The notes under the pieces were generated by a model, which was not told the origin of the DNA, did no database searches, and worked only from the letters and a program-made list of their open reading frames with translations. The translations under genes were made by a program, and so were the position numbers. From Amantichitinum ursilacus (GTDB lineage Bacteria > Pseudomonadota > Gammaproteobacteria > Burkholderiales > Chitinibacteraceae), in NCBI RefSeq assembly GCF_001294205.1, contig NZ_LAQT01000030.1, positions 23,167-87,166 on the forward strand: DNA of 64,000 nt, read 5' to 3'. Positions 36,436-46,500 of this stretch are shown one piece after another (within the stretch, counting starts at the first letter, position 1; every line of letters begins with the position of its first letter).

Positions 36436-37053
36436 TCAGGCGGTAGGGCGGGTCATCTGAAACATTTCGCCGATCTGCGCGTAGTCCGCCTGATAGCCCG
36501 CGCGCATCACCGGCTGCGCCGCGTGCGTGCCAAACAAACCGTCTTTCAGATACTCCTGGCGGATATGCACGCCCACCACCTGACCCAGCGTCAGCCAGTT
36601 ATTCATCGGCTTGCCATCCAGATCATGCAAGCGCACCACCTGCAGCAGTTTGCATTCCAGCGCGGCCGGCGCGGCCGCCACATGCGGCACGTTGACATTG
36701 CGCCCGGGCGCTTTGGCCAGGCCCGCCAGCTCGAACTCATCCACATCCGCCGCCACCGGCGCTGAGGTCTGGTTCATCGCTGCAGCGAGCTCGCGGCTGG
36801 TGAGGTTCCAGACAAACTCGCCGGTCTCTTCGATATTGCGAATGCTGTCTTTAAAGCCTTCGCTACAAAATCCAATAATCGGAGGAAAAGTCGCGAATGC
36901 GCCAAAAAAACTATACGGCGCCAGGTTGACGTGGCCGCTGGCGCTGCGGCTGGCAATCCAGCCAATCACGCGCGGCGCAAGGATGGCTTTAAACGGATCA
37001 TGCGGCAGGTTATGGCCCTCACGCGGGTCGTAGAAATGCACTGCGTTGGTCAT
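36436..37053 (-). CDS. Flavin reductase-like (FMN-binding split-barrel) protein
   Basis: 205 residues of the flavin reductase/DIM6-NTAB family. Family text: ILAPRVIGWIASRSASGHVN, LAPYSFFGAFATFPPIIGF, GEFVWNLTSRELAAAMNQTS and LGQVVGVHIRQEYL. Such proteins bind FMN and reduce free flavin or act as oxidoreductases; the partner is unknown and no monooxygenase is next to it. Start at the ATG at 37053, with GGACC-like purines upstream. Monocistronic. Confidence 0.88.
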   Translation of the reverse strand: MTNAVHFYDPREGHNLPHDPFKAILAPRVIGWIASRSASGHVNLAPYSFFGAFATFPPIIGFCSEGFKDSIRNIEETGEFVWNLTSRELAAAMNQTSAPVAADVDEFELAGLAKAPGRNVNVPHVAAAPAALECKLLQVVRLHDLDGKPMNNWLTLGQVVGVHIRQEYLKDGLFGTHAAQPVMRAGYQADYAQIGEMFQMTRPTA

Positions 37054-37519
37054 GGCAAAGGTCCGGAATTCTTAAAACCGCATCAAACCACGCTCCGCCT
37101 TGCGTGGCCACCCCGGCGGCCGCTGATTTGCCCGTCGCCCAAGCGCGCATTACCGCTTTTGCGCGGCCGTTACAGCACGGGGCCAGCCACTTTCTTAGAG
37201 ACCCACCTCACTGATTCGCGTAAGCAGCTGCTGATATTGCCGTTCATCGCGACGCCGCCGCGTTCCGGATTTCCCACAAAGATGGCCGCCTGCAAGCCCT
37301 TGTTATATAAAAATTTATTGCGAAACCGTCCGACACGGATTGCAAAGGCAAATAAGAAAATACTGATTAACTCTTACAATTTTGCAGGACATCCACTTTC
37401 TTAAGCCTGACTTAAGTCGCTGTTATGATCGCCGCAAAGCCTGCACTCACGGGCTTCTCCCACACCCGGGATGAGACTTGCCAAACCTCATAAATTGAAA
37501 GCGAACGGAGATCATAAAC
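37054..37519. other. Non-coding stretch upstream of the second PEP-CTERM gene
   Basis: 466 bp without a supported gene; AT content rises after 37300. The last 120 bp hold the predicted promoter and two CTTAAG palindromes 11 bp apart (37399-37416). Confidence 0.5.
37401..37429 (+). promoter_or_regulatory. Probable promoter of the second PEP-CTERM gene
   Basis: TTAAGC (37401-37406), 17 bases, TATGAT (37424-37429). The two CTTAAG palindromes overlap the -35 and spacer and might be a regulator site. About 90 bp to the start codon. Confidence 0.45.
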
Positions 37520-38122
37520 ATGCATATCAAGAAACTGCTCATCGCCACCGCCCTGACCGCCGCCGTCGCCGCACCGGCCATGGCCGCCACCACCAACGTG
37601 GCAGAAGGTAAATCGGTATTCGGCATCGGCCAGTTTGGCGGCGCTGCACTCAGCAGCATCACCGACGGCTTTTTCTCGTCCACGCCCGCCCTGTGGAACG
37701 CCGACGCCGCCAGCTGGAAATCGACCGGTAACGTCGCCACCGATCCGTTTATCGTGATCGACCTGGGCGCCAACACCACCTTCAACCATCTGGTGCTGCA
37801 AGGCGCGGCCGACGCCAACTACGCCATCAAATACGCCACCGGCGGGCTAAACTTCACCACCGCCTGGGTCGCCAACGGCACCGGCGGCAACGGCCTGCAA
37901 ACGTGGGACTCGGGCAGCATCGACTCGATTACCGCGCGCTACATCGGCATCTACGCGTCGGGTGGCCTGGGCAACTTCTCGGTCTCGGAATTCCAGGCCT
38001 TCCAGACCGGCACCGGCGGCACCGCACCGATCCCGGAACCCGAAACCTACGCGCTGATGGGCCTCGGCCTGGTCGGTCTGGTGGCCGCCCGCATGCGCCG
38101 CCGCAATGGCAGCGTAGGCTAA
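37520..38122 (+). CDS. PEP-CTERM protein with discoidin-like (F5/8 type C) domain
   Basis: 200 residues. Signal peptide HIKKLLIATALTAAVAAPAMA, then a domain with discoidin-like text (NVAEGKSV, SITDGFFSS, DPFIVIDLGANTTFNHLVLQ, ITARYIGIYASGG), a fold that often binds carbohydrate. The C-terminus is a PEP-CTERM signal: IPEPETYALMGLG, hydrophobic VGLVAA, then RMRRRN. Exosortase-dependent surface or matrix placement is expected. GGAG 10 bases before the ATG; strong terminator after. Confidence 0.85.
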   Translation: MHIKKLLIATALTAAVAAPAMAATTNVAEGKSVFGIGQFGGAALSSITDGFFSSTPALWNADAASWKSTGNVATDPFIVIDLGANTTFNHLVLQGAADANYAIKYATGGLNFTTAWVANGTGGNGLQTWDSGSIDSITARYIGIYASGGLGNFSVSEFQAFQTGTGGTAPIPEPETYALMGLGLVGLVAARMRRRNGSVG

Positions 38123-38146
38123 GGTTTTCAAGCTCTGCAATCGAAC

Positions 38147-38176
38147 GGCCGCTTATGCAAGCGGCCTTTTTTTTTT
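38147..38176 (+). terminator. Terminator after the second PEP-CTERM gene
   Basis: GGCCGCTT-ATGC-AAGCGGCC, 8-bp perfect stem followed by ten T. Confidence 0.95.
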
Positions 38177-38371
38177 AATTCTGCGGATATTTCGATATTC
38201 ATAAACACACCCAATTAAAATAAGAGTAAAAATTACCTATTCTACTTTCGCCAGAATTATCTAATATCACTCCAATCCATCGATTCAAGCCCGTTCCCAT
38301 TACTTCCGCAGAAATAGAAAAATCGCGCGCCATGGAATCGGATTATTCATGTGCATTTCTGGAGAAAAAGA

Positions 38372-38947
38372 ATGATCAGAAATAACATCGTACAAGGCGA
38401 TAAGACCACGTCCGGCGGAGTGGTAATTGGCGCCAGTCTGAACTTTACAAATGAAGGTCGAATTCTGGCTGGCGAAGGCGACACGTGCACTTGCCCTGCT
38501 TGCCATTCTATAGGCCGCATTGTTTGCGTCGGACCGAGACACGAATGCATCTACGACGGCAGACAAGACGCATTGGAAGGCGATCTGGTTTTCTGCAATT
38601 GTCCAAAGCCTCATAAACTTATTGCAAGTATGAATAGCATGTGGCATGAAATGACTTCCGAGCAATTAATTGCGCAAGGTTATTCTTCCGTGCACGTCGA
38701 TTTAGACGGCGCAAATGCTGATATGCCCATAGCGCCGTCGAACCCACCTTCAGGTTTGAGGTTTTTGCTGATCGAAAGCATTTCGAAAACCAGGCTTGTT
38801 CGTCGCCCGTATGTCGTAACGATAGATGGTGTCGAGAAATTCGGCGTTAGTGACATCGACGGCTATGCATGCGTGGAAGTGGATGAAGGTCAAATGATCG
38901 ATATCCGTGTACTTTTCCAGTCGCCCAAGGGGCTGATCGATGTCTGA
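38372..38947 (+). CDS. PAAR-domain protein with C-terminal extension (T6SS spike tip)
   Basis: 191 residues from the ATG at 38372 (GGAG 8 bases upstream). The N-terminal half is a PAAR domain (DKTTSGGVVIGAS, EGDTCTCPACHSIGRIVCVG, EGDLVFCNCPKPHKLI), which sharpens the VgrG spike of a type VI secretion system. The C-terminal about 70 residues (VRRPYVVTIDGVEKFGVSDI) look like a small beta domain of transthyretin-like type, which in other PAAR/VgrG proteins helps load effectors; this part is inference. Markedly lower GC than the neighbours. No T6SS structural gene lies in the window. Overlaps the amidase gene by 8 bp. Confidence 0.85.
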   Translation: MIRNNIVQGDKTTSGGVVIGASLNFTNEGRILAGEGDTCTCPACHSIGRIVCVGPRHECIYDGRQDALEGDLVFCNCPKPHKLIASMNSMWHEMTSEQLIAQGYSSVHVDLDGANADMPIAPSNPPSGLRFLLIESISKTRLVRRPYVVTIDGVEKFGVSDIDGYACVEVDEGQMIDIRVLFQSPKGLIDV

Positions 38948-39662
38948 TTTAAAAATCAAGACAGTGGCCAAGGCTACAACGGACTATTTGTTATCTCCGC
39001 CTCTGGAAATTACGGTTAACGATCGCGCAGCCACAAGAGATGCGATCATCAAACAGCTTAATCGCAATGGATGCAATTTTATAACTCGATCTGATTGGGC
39101 AGCACATAAAAACAAGTCGGAAAAGATGAAAGACGACTGGAATTATAAAAATATTGCTATTCATCATGCTGGAAGAAGTTATGCGTGCGGTCCGGGGGCG
39201 CTGCAACTCCAGGAGATTCAACGCTTCCAGATGGATAAAAGCATAAACTCCATGGATGACATCGGCTATCATTACGCGGTTGATTGTTCAGGAAATATTT
39301 TTGAGGGTAGGGATATTAGATTCAAAGGCGAGCACGTGCATAATTATAATACGGGTGTAATCGGCATCGTCCTTTTGCAGAACATGTCCACCCCGGAGGA
39401 GGGAGGAGATAGCATTTCACGGCTGAGGGTATTTTTAAAAAAAATGGGTTATAAAGATAATATCGAAATCCCCGAAAACCAGAGAAAAGCGCTTTCGATG
39501 CTGATTGATGTTCTATCCACATTTTTTCATATCTCGGTTTTGGGAGGACACCGTGAATTCCCTCGCCAGCTGGGAGAAGGGAAGATATGCCCCGGCAACG
39601 CAGGTCTATCTCTGATTAAATCCTTGAGAAAATCCAAGGGCCTGGCCGCACCGCAATCATGA
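38940..39662 (+). CDS. Peptidoglycan amidase (PGRP/Amidase_2 fold), probable T6SS effector
   Basis: 240 residues. Expected to cut the bond between N-acetylmuramic acid and L-alanine using zinc. Visible: NIAIHHAGRS (His75 ligand), DIGYHYAVDCSGNIFEGRDI (substrate-binding core), HNYNTGVIGIVLLQN, GGHREFP (His204) and KICPGN (Cys217 ligand). No signal peptide, so export by another route such as T6SS fits. The first 45 residues have no known domain. Its start lies inside the PAAR gene and its stop overlaps the next start (ATGA). Low GC suggests recent acquisition. Confidence 0.85.
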   Translation: MSDLKIKTVAKATTDYLLSPPLEITVNDRAATRDAIIKQLNRNGCNFITRSDWAAHKNKSEKMKDDWNYKNIAIHHAGRSYACGPGALQLQEIQRFQMDKSINSMDDIGYHYAVDCSGNIFEGRDIRFKGEHVHNYNTGVIGIVLLQNMSTPEEGGDSISRLRVFLKKMGYKDNIEIPENQRKALSMLIDVLSTFFHISVLGGHREFPRQLGEGKICPGNAGLSLIKSLRKSKGLAAPQS

Positions 39663-39952
39663 AAATACTTTTAGCAATCTGCGTGCTGCTTGCAATCATC
39701 GGCAGCGTGCTGTTTATCGGATACACCCAGGCATACGTTGACGATGAACTCAAGACCCGCTTCTTCCGGAAGAAACACGCCACATTCCAGCTCGAATTCC
39801 GCAATCCCTATGCGCATGAAGGCGAGGACGTGCCGCTGCCGTTGCTGGATGCCAAAGAAAAGCGTGATTTGATCGAATACTGCAAATATCGATGGGGTAT
39901 TGAAGACGCGAGCGATACCAGCCTGCAGCGCTGTGGCAGCCAGCCGATGTAG
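39659..39952 (+). CDS. Probable periplasmic immunity protein for the amidase
   Basis: 97 residues: N-terminal hydrophobic anchor or signal (KILLAICVLLAIIGSVLFIG), then a small soluble domain with two Cys near the C-terminus (IEYCKYRWG and LQRCGSQ) that could form a disulfide. I recognise no family. The role is inferred from position: translation coupled (ATGA) directly after a peptidoglycan amidase and an exported destination, as required to protect the periplasm from a sister-cell effector. Confidence 0.6.
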   Translation: MKILLAICVLLAIIGSVLFIGYTQAYVDDELKTRFFRKKHATFQLEFRNPYAHEGEDVPLPLLDAKEKRDLIEYCKYRWGIEDASDTSLQRCGSQPM

Positions 39953-40114
39953 TCTCGCCGGTTGGCGCAGACGTGCCACGCGCATCACTTGTATGCCGGA
40001 CTTTCACGGCTGTTTTTTATGGACTATCCCCACCCTCTTCCTGCCAACCCGCACGGTGCCCGCGGGCAGATCGGGTAAACTGCGGCTCTGACTTTTCTGA
40101 ACCCAAAGCGCCCG

Positions 40115-43100
40115 ATGTCCAACCCCATTCTGCCCGGCTTGTTGGTCTTGCACGGTAACCGTCTCGAAGACCTGCGCGCCGCGGTGTTTGAGTGGCTAAA
40201 GCGCTATCCGCTGGCGCCGCTGGAAGAAGCCGTGTTCCTGGTGCAAAGCAACAGCATCGCCGAATGGCTGAAGATGTCGTTGGCGCAGGAAACCGGCATC
40301 TGCGCCGCCACGCGCGTGCAGTTGCCGTCGCAGTTTTTATGGCAGTGCTATCGCGCCGCGTTGGGCCGCAGCGCGGTGCCGCAGGTTTCGCCACTGGATA
40401 AAGCGCCGCTGGCGTGGCGTTTGATGCGCGTGTTGCCCACCGTGCTGCAACAGCCGGGGTTTGAGCCATTACGGCATTTTCTGGCCGATGGCGACCCCGG
40501 CCGCCGCTATCAACTGGCGGAAAAGCTGGCCGACTTGTACGACCAGTACCAGGTGTATCGCGCCGATTGGCTGGCCGATTGGGCTCAGGGCCGCGACGTG
40601 ATGCGCCCCGCCGCCGGCCCGGTGATTGCGCTGGATGAAGGCCAGCGCTGGCAAGCCGCGCTGTGGCGCACTTTGCAGGACGATGTGCCGGCGCCGTGGC
40701 GCGCCACCGGCCGCGACGGCGTGCATCGGCGTTTTGTCGCCGCCATGCAGGCCGGTGAGCAACCTGTGAGCGAGTTGCCGCGTCGCGTGGTGTTGTTTGG
40801 CATTTCGGCGTTGCCGCAGCAAACGCTGGAAGCGCTATCCGAGCTCGCCCGGCATGCGCAGGTGATGCTGGCCGTGCCCAATCCGTGCCGGTTTCATTGG
40901 GCCGACATTATGGAAGGCCGCGATCTGCTGCGCGCCACGCGCCAGCGCCATGCCGCGCGCGGTGCGCAAAACCTGGCCGAGGTCGATCTGGCCGATATGC
41001 ATTTGCACAGCAATCCGCTGCTGGCGGCGTGGGGCCGCCAGGGCCGCGACTTTGTGCGCATGCTCGATGAATTTGACGACGCGTTGGCGGCGCAAGAACG
41101 CTTTAACACCCGCATCGATTTCTTTAGCGAGCCAGCCGATGACGCCCGCGCCCATGGCACGCCGCTGCCCTTGCTGACGCGCATTCAGGGCCAGATTCGC
41201 GATCTGGAACCGTTGCCCGCCGCCGCAGAACCGCTGCCCGCTGGCGATCGCTCGATTGTGTTTCAGGTCAGCCACAGCGCGCAGCGCGAAGTCGAGATTC
41301 TGCATGACCAGTTGCTACAACATTTTGCCGCGTCAGGCAGCGCGCTAACCCCGCGCGATGTGGTGGTGATGGTGCCCGATATCGAAACCTTCGCCCCCGC
41401 CATTCGCGCCGTGTTCGGCCAATACGGCGCACGCGATGCGCGGCATATTCCGTATCACATTGCCGACCAGAAAAACCGCGACGTCAATCCGGTGCTCAAG
41501 GCGATGGAATGGCTGTTGCGCTTGCCCGAACAACGTTGCCGCCTGAGCGAACTGCGCGATCTGCTGGATGTGCCCGCCCTCGCCCGCCGCTTTGGTCTGC
41601 ATGAGGCCGATCTGCCGCGATTGGCGCAATGGATGGAAGGTGCGGGCGTGCGCTGGGGCTTGTCGCAGCAACAACGCGCGCAGCTGGAGCTGGCCGCCTG
41701 TGGCGAGCAAAACACGTGGTTGTTTGGCCTGCGCCGGATGTTACTGGGCTATGCCAGCGGCGATGGCGCCACCTTTGCCGGCATCGAACCGTATGGCGAA
41801 GTGGGTGGGCTGGACGCCGCGCTGGCGGGCTCGCTGGCGGCCGTGGTGGAGCAACTGCAAAGCTGGAGCGAGCAACTGCGCCAGCCTGCCAACCCCGCCG
41901 TCTGGAGCGAGCGTGGCCGCGCCTTGCTGGAGCAAATGTTTGATCCGCGCTCCGAAGCCGAACGCCTGACCGTGATTGCGCTGGAAACCGCGCTGCAACA
42001 GTGGCTGGAAGCCTGCGACATCGCCGATTTCGACGAAGCCGTTACGCTGCCGGTATTGCGTGAAGCCTGGCTGGGCCATCTGGACGAACCCACGCTTAAC
42101 CAGCGCTTTATGGCCGGTGGCGTGACGTTTTGCACGCTGATGCCGATGCGCGCCATTCCGTTCCGGATTGTGTGTTTGCTGGGCATGAACGACGGCGACT
42201 ATCCGCGCCGCGCCAATCGCAACGACTTTGATTTGCTGGCGGGTTTGTACCGGCCCGGCGATCGTTCGCGCCGCGACGATGATCGCTATTTGTTGCTGGA
42301 GGCCATGCTGGCCGCGCGCGACCAGTTGTACATCAGCTACGCCGGGCGCAATCCACGCGATAACAGCGAACAACCACCGTCGGTGTTGGTGGCGCAATTG
42401 CGCGATTACATTGCCGCCGGTTGGGGCGAAACCACGCTGCACGCGCTCACCATCGAACACCCGCTGCAGCCATTCAGCCGCCGCTATTTTGAGGGCGGCG
42501 CGTTGTTTACCTGGGCGCGCGAATGGCGAGCCGCGCATGAAGCAATCGCCCCCGTTGCCACCGCCAGCGCCAGCAGCGACTGGCTGCCCGCCGCCGATTT
42601 CCGCCTGGCGCTGACGCTACTGGCGCGCTTTCTGCAAAACCCGGTCAAAAGCTTTTTCCGGCAGCGGCTGGACGTGGTGTTTGCCGATGCCGATCTGGCC
42701 AGCGAAGACGAAGAACCGTTTGCACTGAATGGGCTGGAACAATATCAGCTGGTCAGCGAGTTGCTGGCGCATCTCGACCCCGCCAGCACCGCGCCATTGG
42801 CCGACAATATCGACGCCGCCGCGGCCCGCATTGCGCGCAGTGGCCGTTTGCCAATCGGGCCGCTGGGCCAGCGCGAAACCGCGCAACTGGCCGCGCAAGT
42901 CACGCCGGTGTGGCAACAATGGGTAAGCCAGATCGCCGCCTGGCCCAACGCCGGCAGCAAACAATTGCTGCACTTTGAACACGATGGTTTGACGCTGGAA
43001 GACTGGTTGGATGGTCTGCGCCAACAGGGCCAGCAACGCGCCTGGCTGCAGCTGTTGTCGGGCACGTTATGCGACAAGCAAGGCCAGCCGCGCGCCGATA

Positions 43101-43543
43101 AATTGCTGTTGGCCTGGCTGCGCCAACTGGTCGCCAGTGCATGCGGGCATCCAGTGATGGGCATCGTGGTGGCGCGTGATGCCACGCTGACCTTGGGCCA
43201 ACCCGAGCGCGCCGACGCGCAAGCCGCATTACAAGACCTGTTGACACTGTGGCTGGCGGGCATGAATGCGCCGTTGCCGGTGGCGTGTCGCACCGCGCTC
43301 GCGTTTCTGACCCAGGCCACCGCCGACGCCATCGGCGCGTACGAAGGCACGCATGTTACGCAAGGCGAAAACGCCGAACCGTGCCTGGCACGCACCTATC
43401 CCGACTACGCCGCGCTGACCGCCGATGGCCGCTTTGCCGAGCTGGCCGAAGCTCTGTACGGCCCGCTGGAACGCTGGCTGAGCGAACGCGTACAAGTCAC
43501 CCTGCACAGCAGCGCCCACGATGAGGAAACCGCCGATGTCTGA
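40115..43543 (+). CDS. recC: Exodeoxyribonuclease V gamma subunit RecC
   Basis: RecC subunit of RecBCD, which processes double-strand breaks and scans for Chi. 1142 residues, normal for the family. Text such as GLLVLHGNRLEDLRAAVFEW (N-terminal), VFLVQSNSIAEWLKMSLAQE, VQLPSQFLWQCYR, ARHIPYHIADQKNRDVNP, GGVTFCTLMPMRAIPFRIVC and LLGMNDGDYPR is diagnostic. Chi-recognition residues cannot be judged by eye. First gene of recC-recB-recD; overlaps recB by 8 bp. Confidence 0.96.
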   Translation: MSNPILPGLLVLHGNRLEDLRAAVFEWLKRYPLAPLEEAVFLVQSNSIAEWLKMSLAQETGICAATRVQLPSQFLWQCYRAALGRSAVPQVSPLDKAPLAWRLMRVLPTVLQQPGFEPLRHFLADGDPGRRYQLAEKLADLYDQYQVYRADWLADWAQGRDVMRPAAGPVIALDEGQRWQAALWRTLQDDVPAPWRATGRDGVHRRFVAAMQAGEQPVSELPRRVVLFGISALPQQTLEALSELARHAQVMLAVPNPCRFHWADIMEGRDLLRATRQRHAARGAQNLAEVDLADMHLHSNPLLAAWGRQGRDFVRMLDEFDDALAAQERFNTRIDFFSEPADDARAHGTPLPLLTRIQGQIRDLEPLPAAAEPLPAGDRSIVFQVSHSAQREVEILHDQLLQHFAASGSALTPRDVVVMVPDIETFAPAIRAVFGQYGARDARHIPYHIADQKNRDVNPVLKAMEWLLRLPEQRCRLSELRDLLDVPALARRFGLHEADLPRLAQWMEGAGVRWGLSQQQRAQLELAACGEQNTWLFGLRRMLLGYASGDGATFAGIEPYGEVGGLDAALAGSLAAVVEQLQSWSEQLRQPANPAVWSERGRALLEQMFDPRSEAERLTVIALETALQQWLEACDIADFDEAVTLPVLREAWLGHLDEPTLNQRFMAGGVTFCTLMPMRAIPFRIVCLLGMNDGDYPRRANRNDFDLLAGLYRPGDRSRRDDDRYLLLEAMLAARDQLYISYAGRNPRDNSEQPPSVLVAQLRDYIAAGWGETTLHALTIEHPLQPFSRRYFEGGALFTWAREWRAAHEAIAPVATASASSDWLPAADFRLALTLLARFLQNPVKSFFRQRLDVVFADADLASEDEEPFALNGLEQYQLVSELLAHLDPASTAPLADNIDAAAARIARSGRLPIGPLGQRETAQLAAQVTPVWQQWVSQIAAWPNAGSKQLLHFEHDGLTLEDWLDGLRQQGQQRAWLQLLSGTLCDKQGQPRADKLLLAWLRQLVASACGHPVMGIVVARDATLTLGQPERADAQAALQDLLTLWLAGMNAPLPVACRTALAFLTQATADAIGAYEGTHVTQGENAEPCLARTYPDYAALTADGRFAELAEALYGPLERWLSERVQVTLHSSAHDEETADV

Positions 43544-46500
43544 AGCGCCATCCCAACCGACCGCCCAGGCGCTGGACCCCGGCACCTTTCCGCTGTGGGG
43601 CAGCCGTTTGATCGAAGCCAGCGCGGGCACCGGCAAAACCTGGACCATCGCTGCCTTGTATGTGCGGCTGGTGCTGGGCCATGGTGACGACAACGGCTTT
43701 GTGCGCCCGTTGATCCCGGCCGAAATTCTGGTGATGACGTTTACCCGCGCCGCCACGCGCGAACTGTCGGACCGCATCCGCGCGCGGCTGGTGGAAGCGG
43801 CGCGTTGTTTTCGCGGTGAAGCCGAACCGGCCGCGCACGATGGCTTTTTGCGCGATTTGCTGGCCGCGTGGCCTGACGAGCACGCGCGCAAACAAGCCGC
43901 CTTGCGCCTGGCGTTGGCCGCGCAAGGCATGGATGAAGCGGCCGTGTTTACCATCGACGCGTGGTGCCAGCGCATGCTGCGCGAGCACGCTTTCGATAGC
44001 GGCAGTCTGTTCAACGAACAACTGGTGCAGGACGAATCCGAGCTGCTGCTGGACGCCACGCGCGATTACTGGCGCGAACATGTGTACCGGCTGGATGCCG
44101 CGGGTCTGGAGATGATCCTCAACATCGCGCGCAGCCCGGCGCAACTGGCGCGCAAGATGCAGTCGGTATTGCGGCTGAATGATCGCGCCCAGGGCGACGC
44201 TGATTTCTTTAATGCGTTGAGCACGCAGGCCGCGCACGTCGCGCAATTGCTGCAAGCCGCCCGCGACAGCTGGTGCGCCCATGCCGATGCGTTAACGCGC
44301 GCGTGGTTTGCCGCGCGTGAAAACGGCTGGCTGGCCACCGTGTCGTACAACCACAAAACCACCCCGTTTGAAATGCGCATGGACAGCATCCGCGTCTGGG
44401 CGGAAACCGGCGTGCTTAACCACGAAAAAACCAGCGACTGGCTGCGCAAACTTACGCCCACGCATCGCAGCTTGAGCAAGGCGGGCCAGACGGCGGATAC
44501 CTCCGCGCTCGATCATCCCGCCTGCCACGCCATTGAACGCTGGCTGGATGCCGTCGCGCGCCTGTCCGACCTGCAAGCGGGCTGGTTGCTACACGCCGCC
44601 GACTGGATTGAACAGCGCATGCAGCAGCTTAAGAAACAGGCTGGCACCTTTGGTTTTGAAGACATGTTGCGGCGGCTGGATGCCGCATTGCGGGGCGGCA
44701 ATGGCGTGGCCTTGCGCGCGCAAATCATCAAGCAATATCCGGTGGCGTTGATCGATGAATTCCAGGATACCTCGCCGCTGCAGTACCGCATTTTTGATGC
44801 GCTGTATCGCGTGGCCGACAACGATGCGCAGACCGGTTTGTTCTTGATTGGCGATCCCAAACAGTCGATCTACGGTTTTCGCGGCGCGGACATCCACAGC
44901 TATCTGTCGGCACGGCGCGCCACTGCGGGCCGCCACTATGTGCTGACACGCAATTTCCGCTCGGCCGAAGGCCTGGTGGCTGCGGCTAACCGGCTGTTTC
45001 ATTACGCCGAAAGCAACTGGCCTGCGGGCGCATTCCGCTTTCGCACCGATTTGCTCAGCGACAATCCGCTGCCGTTTGATCGCGTTGATGCGCAAGGCCG
45101 CAGCGAAGTGCTGGTCGGGTGCGACGGCGCCTTGCCCGCGCTGACCTTTGCCTACAGCACCGCGCTGTTAAGCAGCAAAGAAACGCCGCGCCGCTACGCT
45201 GATTTATGCGCCGAACAAATGGTGACGTTGCTGAATGACCCCGCCGTCGGTTTCGCCCACGCCGACGGCCAGTTCCAGCGCCTGCAACCGGCTGATCTGG
45301 CGGTGCTGGTGCGCAACGGCAACGAGGCCGCGCTGGTGCGGCGCGCCTTGCAACGGCGCGGCGTGCCCAGCGTGTATTTGTCGGATAAGGACTCGGTGTT
45401 CGAAAGCCAGCAATCCATCGATATCCTGCGCTGGCTTACCGCCATTGCCGCGCCGCTGGATGCGCATGCCGCGCGCGCAGCGTGGGCGACAGCCACCGCC
45501 GGACTGGCTTTGTCCGAACTCGAAGCCTTGGCGCAAGACGATCTGGCGTGGGATGCGCGCATCGAACAGATGAAATCGCTGCATCTGGCCTGGCAGCGCC
45601 AGGGCGTGCTGGCCATGCTGCGGCAATGGTTGCACCTGCTGGATTTGCCCGCGCGCCTGCTGGCGCAAACCGGCGGCGAACGTGCGCTGACCAATCTGCT
45701 GCATCTGGCCGAATTGTTGCAAAGCGCCAGCCAGCGCCTGGATGGCGAACAAGCGCTGATCCGCTGGCTGGCCGAACAGATTGCCGGTGACGGCGACAGC
45801 GGCGACGAGCGCATCGTGCGGCTGGAAAGCGATGCCGAGCTGGTGCAGATCGTTACCGTGCATAAATCCAAAGGCCTGGAATACCCGCTGGTGTTTCTGC
45901 CGTTTGCGCACAGCTACCGCGCGGTGGATCGCCGTGGCGCCAGCGTAATCGAATATCTGGATGAGGCAGGCCAGCGCCAGGTGTCGTTTGACCTGAGCGA
46001 CGAAGCCCTGCGCCGCGCCGATGCCGCGCGTTTGCAAGAAGATTTGCGCCTGCTGTATGTGGCCGTCACCCGCGCGCGCCATGCCATGTGGCTGGGCGTG
46101 GCCGTCACCTATGCGGGCCAAAGCCCGAAACCTTTGCTGGATAAAAGCGCGCTCGGCTATTTGCTGGGCGGCGGCAGCCCGGTGTCCGAAGCCGATTTGC
46201 CGCTTGCGTTGGCCACGTTGCAAGCCGGAACGCCGCCGCTGGCGCTGCTGCCGATTGCCGACGAGCCACCGCCGTTTACCCGGTTGCAGGCACGTGAGCA
46301 AGCGCCCGCGCTGCCGCCCGCGCCGCATTATGTCGGCACTATTGATCAGGACTGGAGCATCGCCAGTTTCTCCTCGCTGATCCGCGACCTGCGCGCCGAG
46401 GGCATCGAAGCCGCCACCAGCGCGCGCGACGATACGCTGCAGGAAACCCCCGACGAAACCCCGGTCCGCCACACCGACCAGGCCGCGTGGCATCGCTTTC

